DNA of 8,847 nucleotides from Candidatus Gerdarchaeota archaeon. Its GTDB lineage: Archaea > Asgardarchaeota > Heimdallarchaeia > JABLTI01. The stretch is taken from NCBI GenBank assembly GCA_016840945.1, contig JAEORJ010000331.1, forward strand, positions 1 through 8,847, in the 5' to 3' direction. Below, one piece after another: positions 1 to 5,659 of the stretch; position 1 is the stretch's first letter, and each line of letters begins with the position of its first letter. The notes below the pieces were generated by a model. That model was not told the DNA's origin. It made no database searches and was given only the letters and a program-made list of their open reading frames with translations. The position numbers and the translations under genes were made by a program.

Positions 1-645
1 AATTAACCACATACCTAATGCAAACAGGAGGATAAATTGCCAACCCAAGGCACCATCGGTATAGTAGATATGAGGCCAAAAAGCTCCAGGTAATCCAAAT
101 GTGAATGAACCCATACCAGCGAAAACATCAATCATATATAGAAATGGTGAAATTAATGTTGCAGCCCAACAAGCACCAATTCCTGAAAAACCACTTAGTT
201 TTATTAATAAAAATAAGCAGATTATCCAGAAAAAGGCAACTGGCCAGTAAAAGTAGAATAATAAACCAACGTAAGTACCAAGACCTTTCCCACCTTTGAA
301 TTTTAGATAAGGCATCCAACAGTGACCAGCAACAGCTGCAAATGAGCATAAAATAACATAATATTCAGTAAAAGTTGTTGGATCATCTGACAAGGGAGAA
401 ATAAGATATTCAACTATTGCTGCTGCAAACATACCTTTTACTCCATCAACTCCAAAAGTAATTGCTCCCCATGGCCATAAGCCAGCTGCTCGAATAGTAT
501 TTCTTGTACTAACTGAACCCGAACCAAATTCTCGAGGATCAATCCCTGCAACTAATTTACAGACTAAATAAGCTGTTGGGAAACTACCAATCAATAACCC
601 TATCAATGGTGAAACTATAAACGGCCAAATATTTGCGAAAGACAA
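1..645 (-). CDS. plsY: Glycerol-3-phosphate acyltransferase PlsY-like membrane protein (partial, C-terminus cut by window edge)
   Basis: The reverse strand translates without a stop for 215 codons from a TTG at 643-645 to the window edge; an in-frame TGA lies three codons upstream of that TTG, so no earlier start is possible. The protein is multi-spanning and hydrophobic. Near the N-terminus is GSFPTAYLVCKLVAGIDPRE followed by FGSGSVSTRNTIRAAG, which matches PlsY motif 1. In the middle is KFKGGKGLGTYVG, which matches the glycine-rich phosphate-loop motif 2. Bacterial PlsY (about 200-220 aa) transfers acyl from acyl-phosphate to sn-glycerol-3-phosphate at the membrane. The C-terminal motif 3 (His/Asn/Glu) would lie just beyond the window, so about 15-25 residues are probably missing. 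Oddity: motif 1 is usually GSGNxGATNxxR, but here the Asn and two small residues are replaced (GSGSVSTRNTIR). Family membership is well supported; substrate in an archaeon is inference. Confidence 0.85.
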   Translation of the reverse strand, partial: MSFANIWPFIVSPLIGLLIGSFPTAYLVCKLVAGIDPREFGSGSVSTRNTIRAAGLWPWGAITFGVDGVKGMFAAAIVEYLISPLSDDPTTFTEYYVILCSFAAVAGHCWMPYLKFKGGKGLGTYVGLLFYFYWPVAFFWIICLFLLIKLSGFSGIGACWAATLISPFLYMIDVFAGMGSFTFGLPGAFWPHIYYTDGALGWQFILLFALGMWLI

Positions 646-660
646 TGTGAATCACTAAAG

Positions 661-671
661 CGATTCTATCG
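661..671. promoter_or_regulatory. Short inverted repeat CGAT-TCT-ATCG in the plsY promoter
   Basis: CGAT-TCT-ATCG is a perfect 4-bp inverted repeat, extended by a G-T pair and an A/T run on each side. It sits between the plsY TATA box and its TTG start, where a repressor could block RNA polymerase. The arms are short, so this is suggestive only. Confidence 0.3.
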
Positions 672-677
672 TTTTTC

Positions 678-686
678 TATATAAAA
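678..686 (-). promoter_or_regulatory. TATA box for plsY
   Basis: On the reverse strand this stretch reads TTTATATAG inside CTTTTTTTATATAGAAAAAC. Its centre is about 37 nt upstream of the TTG start at 645. That would place transcription initiation near 656, a leader of only about 10 nt, as expected for a near-leaderless archaeal transcript. It supports plsY being transcribed separately from the heat-shock operon upstream. Confidence 0.5.
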
Positions 687-693
687 AAAGTTC

Positions 694-712
694 GCTAAAA
701 ATAACGATTTAT
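694..712. repeat. 19-bp intergenic motif, copy 1 (GCTAAAAATAACGATTTAT)
   Basis: This 19-mer sits immediately upstream of the plsY TATA box. It recurs with one mismatch (GCTAAAAATAGCGATTTAT) at 5516-5534 in the other main regulatory region; AATAAA follows both copies within two bases. Its position upstream of a TATA box is that of an activator or alternative operator site. No known factor is assigned. Confidence 0.5.
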
Positions 713-716
713 GAAT

Positions 717-723
717 AAAAAAA
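717..723 (-). terminator. T7 tract downstream of the regulator gene
   Basis: Eight bases past the stop of the regulator gene the reverse strand has a run of seven Ts (CATTTTTTTATTC). Archaeal RNA polymerase can terminate at such U-tracts without a hairpin, so this is the likely 3' end of the hsp20-cdc48-regulator transcript. Confidence 0.45.
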
Positions 724-731
724 TGAAAGGA

Positions 732-1430
732 TTATACTAAAACTACTTTTTTCGGTTCTAAACGTATTAATCCTCGTTTCTCAAGCTCAACTAAATGTTC
801 TCGAAGTGTCTCTTCTGTAAGGTTTAGAATTAAAGCTAAGTTTGTAATTTCAAGATCACCACCTCGAGAGGCTAAATTTTGAATAATTCGCTGATTGATT
901 CGTTGTGGTAATAACTCATATGATAATGCTCGTATTTTTCTACGAATATTTGAATAAGTAGCTTCTGCAACAGATTTAGCAATATTAATTCTTCCCAATT
1001 CTTGTCCTAAAGCTTTCAATAATTCACTAAAAGCTAGAAGCTTCTCTTTAGAATTCGGTTGTTTGGAAAGCTCATTGCATTCATCAACAATTTTCGTCAA
1101 TTCAGGGTATTCTTCAGGTGCTTGTATTTCTATTATTGGTACATCAAATAGACCCACATCAAATAATTCAGGGGAAATCTGTACTTCAACCCTAACTGCT
1201 TTAGCGATCTGGTAATACCGTCGTGGTGCACCTTGTCCTTCATCGCGAAAATCAGATTCTAATAAACCTGATTCCTCTAACAATTGAAGATGACGAAAAA
1301 TTGCTTGTTGACCTAAATCTAGATTATAAGATAATTGCGTTAAGTACATTGGTTCGGATGCTAACATCTGTAGAATTTTACGCCTTGTTTCGCTTTTTAA
1401 TGCGAGGAAGATTTTATCTGGATCGGGCAT
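732..1430 (-). CDS. ArsR-family winged-helix regulator, Phr/HSR1-like heat-shock regulator
   Basis: A 232-residue protein with two DNA-binding-type modules. Residues about 5-80 form an ArsR winged helix: LKSETRRKILQML, then helix-turn-helix LTQLSYNLDLGQQAIFRHLQ, then a wing ending in RRYYQIAK. Residues about 115-170 are helical and could dimerise. Residues about 175-232 form a second winged helix (QRINQRIIQNLAS ... LTEETLREHLVELEKRGLI). The ATG at 1430 has an excellent Shine-Dalgarno site, AAGGTGAT (1436-1443 on the plus strand), 5 nt upstream. It follows cdc48 by 41 nt on the same strand and is probably the last gene of the operon. Known biology: Phr of Pyrococcus and HSR1 (AF1298) of Archaeoglobus are regulators of this type that control hsp20 and a CDC48-type ATPase. 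The role here as heat-shock repressor and autoregulator is inferred from fold and context. Confidence is high for ArsR family, moderate for the specific role. Confidence 0.85.
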   Translation of the reverse strand: MPDPDKIFLALKSETRRKILQMLASEPMYLTQLSYNLDLGQQAIFRHLQLLEESGLLESDFRDEGQGAPRRYYQIAKAVRVEVQISPELFDVGLFDVPIIEIQAPEEYPELTKIVDECNELSKQPNSKEKLLAFSELLKALGQELGRINIAKSVAEATYSNIRRKIRALSYELLPQRINQRIIQNLASRGGDLEITNLALILNLTEETLREHLVELEKRGLIRLEPKKVVLV

Positions 1431-1461
1431 TTTTTATCACCTTTCTTAATCTAAAGAGGAT

Positions 1462-1494
1462 AAGGAAAATCTCACATAAATGAGAGTTTTCCTT
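1462..1494 (-). other. Large stem-loop over the cdc48 stop codon
   Basis: On the plus strand AAGGAAAA-T-CTCA, loop CATAAA, TGAG-AG-TTTTCCTT forms a 12-bp stem with one small internal loop. The cdc48 TGA stop (1472-1474) lies within one arm. No U-run follows on the reverse strand, so it does not look like a plain terminator. It could protect or process mRNA between cdc48 and the regulator gene, or attenuate readthrough. Confidence 0.5.
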
Positions 1495-3706
1495 CCTTAA
1501 AGTTATCTGCAATACCTTTATACTTATTTATGTCCGCTTGCGAACTTCGATGCACACGTTGTTTAGCTTGCTCGAATTGTTTTTGTGAAACCTTTAATTC
1601 TTTCTTTTTCAATTTCTCTGAAATAGTTTCTTTCGAGCTAGTTTTTGAAATGAATTCACGAACAGCCAACATACCTGCTTCCTTTGCAACTGCAGCAATA
1701 TCAGCTCCAGTAAATCCTTCACTTTCTTTAGCTAAAATATCTATATTTACATCATCTGCTAAAGGCATGTTACGCGTATGTATGTTATAAATCACTTTCC
1801 TAGCGTCTAAATTTGGGAGGTCAATCGAAATATATCGATCTGTTCTACCAGGTCGCAAAATAGCTGGGTCAATAATATCAGGTCTATTAGTAGCCATTAT
1901 AACTACAACATTCTTTAATTTAGAAAGGCCATCAATTTCAGTTAATAATTGACTTACTACTCGTTCTGAAACATTATTATCTGAGGCACCACCTCTTTGA
2001 GGTGTGATGCTATCAACCTCATCCATAAAGATTATACAAGGAGCTGCTTGGCGAGCCTTCCTGAAAAGCTCTCGTATGGCTTTTTCAGATTCTCCAACCC
2101 ATTTACTATAAACTTCTGGACCTTTAATTGTGATGAAGTTTGCTTCACTTTCTGTAGCAACTGCTTTTGCTAACAATGTCTTTCCAGTACCAGGTGGACC
2201 AAAAAGTAAAATTCCTTTTGGCGGTTCAATAGCTGCTGCTTGAAATACTTCAGGATATGTCAAAGGCCATTCAACTGCTTCTTTGAGTTCTTGAATTGCA
2301 TGATCCAAACCACCAACTTCGTCCCATTTGACATCAGGGCTTTCAACGAAAACTTCTCGCATTGCTGAAGGTTCGACAACAGCTAAAGCATTATCGAAAT
2401 CGTTCTGATTCACTTCAATTTCTTGAAGTACATCTGGTGGTACTGTTTCATCTTCCCAGTCTATTTTTGGTAAAATCCTTCTTAATGAACTCATGGCAGC
2501 TTCTTTTGCTAAAGTAGCAATATCCGCACCAACAAATCCATGAGTGATAGTGGCTATTTTATTTAAATTAACATCGTCTGAAAGAGGCATACCTCGTGTA
2601 TGAATATGTAAGATATCTAATCTTCCTTGAACGTCAGGAACACCAATTTCTATCTCACGATCAAATCGACCACCACGACGTAAAGCTTCATCAATAGCAT
2701 TTGGTCTGTTAGTAGCAGCAATAACAACTACTTGTCCTCTACTCTCTAAACCGTCCATTAATGCTAGGAGTTGAGCAACGACTCTTCGTTCGACTTCACC
2801 GGTAACTTCAGATCTTTTAGGGGCAATAGCGTCAATTTCATCAATAAAGATAATTGATGGAGCATTTTCTTCTGCTTCTTTGAAAACACCTCTAATATTA
2901 GCTTCACTTTCACCATAGAATTTTGACATTATTTCTGGGCCACTTAGATGTATAAAATGAGCATCAGTTTCATTAGCGACAGCTTTAGCTAGCATTGTTT
3001 TACCGGTTCCAGGTGGGCCATATAAGAGCAAACCTTTGGGAGCTTCTACACCTAACTTCTCAAATATTTCGGGATATCGCAATGGTAGCTCTATCATTTC
3101 ACGCAATTTTTGTATAACATCTTCCAAACCACCGATGTCTTCATAACTTAATCTAGCAATTTTTTCATCTTCTATTGTCATAGGAGTAGTGCGAAGATCA
3201 ATTTCAGTAGTGGGTGAAACTATAACAGTGTTAATGGTTTTAGGGTTGACTCGAGCAACCTTGAATACTATTTGATTTCCACCTAAAATCTGAATTCTTA
3301 TTTGATCACCTACTGAAACTGGTCGACTATTTAGTATTTGTAATAAAAATCGACCATCTAAATTAGCTCGAATGGCTTGAGTTGGTGCAACAACAATTTT
3401 AGTCCCAGTAGGGGGATTGATTTTTTTTATTTTAACAAGTTCATCTAATCGTACACTGGCATTATTTCTAATAGTGCCATCTACACGAATTATCCCTTTA
3501 TCTTCATCTTCAGGGTAACCAGGCCATACTTTTGCAGCGGTTCTAGTTTTCCCTTCAATTTCTATAATATCACCTGTGGATAAATCTAATTGTTTCATAA
3601 CTGAATGACCAATTCTAGCTAACCCTTTACCCACATCACGATATTGTGAATCTGATACGCGTAATTTTACACCATCATCTTTATTTTCATTTCCAACTGT
3701 TGACAT
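1472..3706 (-). CDS. cdc48: CDC48/VAT-type AAA+ ATPase (p97/VCP homologue)
   Basis: A 744-residue unfoldase of the full-length archaeal CDC48/VAT family (usually about 730-760 aa). Residues 12-180 are the N-domain (double-psi barrel plus CDC48 domain 2), which binds substrate. AAA module D1 has Walker A GPPGTGKT at 230-237, Walker B IIFIDE at 285-290 and the arginine-finger segment [11 protein letters not shown] near 341-351. Module D2 has Walker A at 503-510, Walker B IIFMDE at 558-563 and LRPGRTDR near 617-624. The pore loops are KFYG (262-265, D1) and KWVG (535-538, D2), both aromatic, as in archaeal VAT and unlike the D1 of eukaryotic p97. The family hydrolyses ATP to pull proteins through the hexamer pore for refolding or degradation. 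The C-terminus ends LSFM, with no clear hydrophobic-Tyr-X proteasome-docking motif. The ATG at 3706 has GGAGG 9 nt upstream. It lies 37 nt after hsp20 on the same strand. Both catalytic sites look intact. Confidence 0.96.
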   Translation of the reverse strand: MSTVGNENKDDGVKLRVSDSQYRDVGKGLARIGHSVMKQLDLSTGDIIEIEGKTRTAAKVWPGYPEDEDKGIIRVDGTIRNNASVRLDELVKIKKINPPTGTKIVVAPTQAIRANLDGRFLLQILNSRPVSVGDQIRIQILGGNQIVFKVARVNPKTINTVIVSPTTEIDLRTTPMTIEDEKIARLSYEDIGGLEDVIQKLREMIELPLRYPEIFEKLGVEAPKGLLLYGPPGTGKTMLAKAVANETDAHFIHLSGPEIMSKFYGESEANIRGVFKEAEENAPSIIFIDEIDAIAPKRSEVTGEVERRVVAQLLALMDGLESRGQVVVIAATNRPNAIDEALRRGGRFDREIEIGVPDVQGRLDILHIHTRGMPLSDDVNLNKIATITHGFVGADIATLAKEAAMSSLRRILPKIDWEDETVPPDVLQEIEVNQNDFDNALAVVEPSAMREVFVESPDVKWDEVGGLDHAIQELKEAVEWPLTYPEVFQAAAIEPPKGILLFGPPGTGKTLLAKAVATESEANFITIKGPEVYSKWVGESEKAIRELFRKARQAAPCIIFMDEVDSITPQRGGASDNNVSERVVSQLLTEIDGLSKLKNVVVIMATNRPDIIDPAILRPGRTDRYISIDLPNLDARKVIYNIHTRNMPLADDVNIDILAKESEGFTGADIAAVAKEAGMLAVREFISKTSSKETISEKLKKKELKVSQKQFEQAKQRVHRSSQADINKYKGIADNFKEGKLSFM

Positions 3707-3731
3707 AGTTTAATTCCTCCATTATAATATT

Positions 3732-3739
3732 AAAAAAAA
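3732..3739 (-). terminator. U8 tract between hsp20 and cdc48
   Basis: Directly after the hsp20 stop the reverse strand has eight consecutive Ts (ATCTTTTTTTTAATATT), followed by the cdc48 Shine-Dalgarno GGAGG. Such a tract can cause partial termination by archaeal RNA polymerase, which would give more hsp20 than cdc48 message. A TATA-like TTTAATATTATAAT follows but is too close to the start to act for a normal transcript. Confidence 0.35.
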
Positions 3740-3743
3740 GATT

Positions 3744-4325
3744 TTACTCAATTTTAACTTCAAATCCTTTTTCTTGAGCAGGTTCCAATCTTTGAATAGT
3801 TAACTCTAAAATACCATTGCGATATTTTGCAGTAGCAGTTTTTGGTTTTATCTTTACTGAAAGTTCCCTTTCACAAGAATAATTTCTATCAATACCTTTA
3901 GCTTCAATGATAATTTTGCTATCAGTTGTTTTTACATTGATATCATTCTTTTCTACACCGGGTAATTCAGCAACAACTCGAACTTGTGTTTCTTCAATAA
4001 AAACATCAATTAACGGTTCTCTATCCTCTTTAGCGATGGGTTCACCTGATTCTGAAGGTTTAACATTTCCAAATTCTTTGAACGTAGGTTTTCCATCTGG
4101 ACCCATACTAAGGTTCCAACCCCATACTATAGGGCCCATTTTTTTCCTAAAAGCATCTTGATCGGTTGTATTGAATTCCTTCATCATCCTATCTATTTCC
4201 TTCATGATTTGCTCCATAAAGTCATCTGAAAAGAAACCACTTTCTTCAAACATATCTATGGGTAACCAAGGAAACATTTCCTTCCAACGCTTTAAATCGT
4301 CATCTTTCTTTTTTCTCCAAGACAT
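3744..4325 (-). CDS. hsp20: Hsp20/alpha-crystallin family small heat-shock protein
   Basis: A 193-residue small heat-shock protein, an ATP-independent holdase that keeps unfolding proteins soluble in large oligomers. The N-terminal arm (1-100) is highly charged and Met/Phe/Trp-rich (WKEMFPWLPIDMFEE), typical of the substrate-binding arm. It carries MGPDGKPTFKEFGNV (74-88), a segment common in archaeal Hsp20s. The alpha-crystallin domain spans about 103-180: DVFIEETQVRVVAELPGVEK, and near its end the signature ATAKYRNGILELTI (164-177). The C-terminal tail ends FEVKIE; V190-K-I192 may serve as the I/V-x-I oligomerisation motif. The ATG at 4325 has GGAG 9 nt upstream. It is the first gene of the hsp20-cdc48-regulator operon, with its own TATA element and a palindromic operator in front. 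No damage is visible. Confidence 0.95.
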   Translation of the reverse strand: MSWRKKKDDDLKRWKEMFPWLPIDMFEESGFFSDDFMEQIMKEIDRMMKEFNTTDQDAFRKKMGPIVWGWNLSMGPDGKPTFKEFGNVKPSESGEPIAKEDREPLIDVFIEETQVRVVAELPGVEKNDINVKTTDSKIIIEAKGIDRNYSCERELSVKIKPKTATAKYRNGILELTIQRLEPAQEKGFEVKIE

Positions 4326-4371
4326 TGCATTTTACTCCAAATATTGGTTAAATTTTTTCTTATTATCACCA

Positions 4372-4392
4372 TTTAGTGAATTACTCACTAAA
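4372..4392. promoter_or_regulatory. Perfect palindromic operator candidate in front of hsp20
   Basis: TTTAGTGA-N5(ATTAC)-TCACTAAA is a perfect inverted repeat with 8-bp arms and a 5-bp spacer. It is 47 nt upstream of the hsp20 start and just downstream of two TATA-like octamers, so it overlaps or closely follows the expected transcription start. Archaeal heat-shock repressors such as Phr bind palindromes with TTTA/TAAA flanks at this position. Binding by the regulator at 732-1430 is inference. Confidence 0.6.
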
Positions 4393-4411
4393 AAGTTAAT
4401 ATTAAAACGTT

Positions 4412-4436
4412 TATTTAAACTAATATTTAAAGCTTA
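4412..4436 (-). promoter_or_regulatory. Double TATA element and BRE for the heat-shock operon
   Basis: On the reverse strand the octamer TTTAAATA occurs twice, 12 bp apart (4424-4431 and 4412-4419). The upstream copy is preceded by the purine-containing TAAGC, a plausible BRE. Initiation about 26 nt downstream would fall near 4402 or 4390, just before or within the palindrome at 4372-4392. Confidence 0.55.
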
Positions 4437-4475
4437 CCATATTATAAGAAAAATAAAAAATTAAAAAGAGCTAAT

Positions 4476-4510
4476 AAAAAAAAGAAAAATTGTTAGAAAA
4501 CCTAACAATT
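4476..4510 (-). terminator. Hairpin plus U-tract terminator of the four-TM protein gene
   Basis: On the reverse strand AATTGTTAG, a 5-base loop GTTTT, then CTAACAATT form a perfect 9-bp stem overlapping the TAA stop of the gene at 4509-5420. It is followed by TTTT-C-TTTTTTTT (A8 at 4476-4483 on the plus strand). This is a textbook intrinsic terminator shape and separates that gene from the heat-shock operon. Confidence 0.65.
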
Positions 4511-5420
4511 AATCAATATCTACTTTAAGGCGAGCTAAAATTTCATGCATTTCCCTTACTTTTCTATTAATACCAATAACATTAGTTAATATAATAGAAC
4601 GCTCGGAACGCGGTGGAGTTAAGATTAAAGTACCTGATCTGAAAATTAGTAGTTCAATAATATCAGGAAATTCTTTTGCAATAGTCATATCTGACGCTGG
4701 GTAGCGTTCTACACCACCACCAATACCTTTGTGATGTAATAGCTCATTACCTTCAATTATATAATAATTAAACATAGCACCTATCCAGGTAAAAAGTATA
4801 ATTACTAATAATAAAGCAGCTATACCAAAGTAAACCTGTGATGAAAAGTAAATACGCATTTTAATGTTAGTTGTTCCACCACCAGTTAAAAAGCCAGTAT
4901 ATGCATTGACTAACAATAATATAGCTATTGTAGCTATGATTAATACAATTATAATAATAGTTCTTGCTCGATTGAAATCAAAAGCTATTAAAATCAAATT
5001 TAATGAGAAGATGATAAAGAATATTGTACCTATAATATTCATATAACCAGCATCTTCAACAACCTCTGTTAAGGGGATACCACGTACATGATTTAGAACT
5101 ATTTGAACAGTTCCGCAAATAAGCGCAGCAAATAATGATGGGATAAATAAAATCATGGAAGAATATGATCTAATAATCATACGATCTTTGTATTCTTTCT
5201 CATCTTTATCTTCTTTATCCATCTTCTTTTCTATATACACACCTTTTGTCTTGCTTTCCTCTTTTGCCATTGGTGCCACCTTAGCTTCATGAATAGTTGC
5301 TTTTGGTATTGCTGGTGTTGGTATTGTTTCTTCCTCGTCTTTTTCTTCTTCTTCTTCTTCTATTTCTTCTTCTGTCTCGGTTATAAATTCAGATTCCGAC
5401 AAACAATTATCACCATACAC
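4509..5420 (-). CDS. Four-TM membrane protein with acidic N-terminus and PH-like C-terminal domain
   Basis: I do not recognise a named family for this 303-residue protein. Residues 12-31 are almost all Glu/Asp; 32-80 are charged and Lys/Glu/Pro-rich, probably disordered. Four hydrophobic helices lie at about 86-108, 125-147, 153-172 and 194-216. The tail (219-300) starts YYIIEGNELLHHKGIGGGVERYP and continues with beta-rich segments (IIELLIF, GTLILTPP) and a final helix VREMHEILARLKV. That layout resembles bacterial PH (bPH2/DUF304-type) domains after TM helices; this is inference from pattern only. N- and C-termini are probably cytoplasmic. The longest start is GTG at 5420, but a TATA box at 5426-5435 is too close for it. 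A TTG at 5400-5402 (residue 7) would give a leaderless start at the right distance. It is divergent from the winged-helix gene at 5660 and has its own terminator. Confidence 0.8.
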   Translation of the reverse strand: MYGDNCLSESEFITETEEEIEEEEEEKDEEETIPTPAIPKATIHEAKVAPMAKEESKTKGVYIEKKMDKEDKDEKEYKDRMIIRSYSSMILFIPSLFAALICGTVQIVLNHVRGIPLTEVVEDAGYMNIIGTIFFIIFSLNLILIAFDFNRARTIIIIVLIIATIAILLLVNAYTGFLTGGGTTNIKMRIYFSSQVYFGIAALLLVIILFTWIGAMFNYYIIEGNELLHHKGIGGGVERYPASDMTIAKEFPDIIELLIFRSGTLILTPPRSERSIILTNVIGINRKVREMHEILARLKVDID

Positions 5421-5425
5421 AAGTC

Positions 5426-5435
5426 AAATATATAG
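5426..5435 (-). promoter_or_regulatory. TATA box of the four-TM protein gene
   Basis: The reverse strand reads GACTATATATTTGAC; CTATATATTT is a good archaeal TATA box. Initiation about 26 nt downstream would fall near 5404, downstream of the GTG at 5420 but just before the in-frame TTG at 5400-5402. It therefore argues for the shorter, leaderless start. Confidence 0.45.
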
Positions 5436-5479
5436 TCTAAAAAAACTTTCTTCTCAAGCAAATTACAACGAAATAATGT

Positions 5480-5523
5480 TTTTTAGCAAAATGAATGGTA
5501 TTTTCAGGTTTTTGAGCTAAAAA
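5480..5523. promoter_or_regulatory. Inverted repeat TTTTTAGC ... GCTAAAAA in the divergent region
   Basis: TTTTTAGC (5480-5487) and GCTAAAAA (5516-5523) are perfect 8-bp inverted arms 28 bp apart. The right arm is the start of the 19-bp motif at 5516-5534. The pair lies between the divergent genes starting at 5420 and 5660, where a shared regulator could act on both promoters. Confidence 0.4.
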
Positions 5524-5534
5524 TAGCGATTTAT
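5516..5534. repeat. 19-bp intergenic motif, copy 2 (GCTAAAAATAGCGATTTAT)
   Basis: It matches copy 1 (694-712, upstream of plsY) at 18 of 19 positions. This copy has a self-complementary left part, GCTA-N4-TAGC. It lies about 100 nt upstream of the four-TM gene and about 125 nt upstream of the winged-helix gene. Confidence 0.5.
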
Positions 5535-5599
5535 CCAATAAATTGAATAACAGAAACATTATTAAAGGAAATAAGACATTAATCTCATAACAATAAGAA

Positions 5600-5640
5600 T
5601 AACTTCTAATTTAGATTAACAATCCATTCCTTAGAAGTTA
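5600..5640. promoter_or_regulatory. Perfect 10-bp inverted repeat upstream of the small winged-helix gene
   Basis: TAACTTCTAA (5600-5609) and TTAGAAGTTA (5631-5640) are exact reverse complements separated by 21 bp. They end 19 nt before the ATG at 5660. It could be an operator for autoregulation by the downstream DNA-binding protein, or an mRNA stem-loop close to the ribosome-binding site. The rest of 5421-5659 holds the promoters and motifs listed and no gene that I can see. Confidence 0.55.
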
Positions 5641-5659
5641 AGATTGAAGGTTGAAAAAA

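Noticed and set aside
652..659. TCACTAAA, identical to one arm of the hsp20 palindrome, near the plsY start
   Set aside because: An 8-mer of this composition is expected about once by chance on both strands of the window, and the matching second arm with 5-bp spacing is absent (only GTGA-A-TCAC is present).
4171..4464. Open frame on the plus strand across the hsp20 start and its promoter
   Set aside because: It is antisense to the conserved hsp20 N-terminus and runs over the TATA/operator region; the product is Ser/Phe/Lys-rich without any recognisable domain.
4492..4506. GTTAG-N5-CTAAC, resembling the HSR1 operator motif CTAAC-N5-GTTAG
   Set aside because: The half-sites are in the opposite order, and the repeat is the stem of a hairpin overlapping a stop codon and followed by a U-tract, so it is better read as a terminator.
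5337..5370. TTC/CTT simple repeat resembling a microsatellite
   Set aside because: It is the coding sequence (GAA/GAG codons) of the acidic N-terminal run in the four-TM protein and keeps the frame; no separate repeat element is needed.
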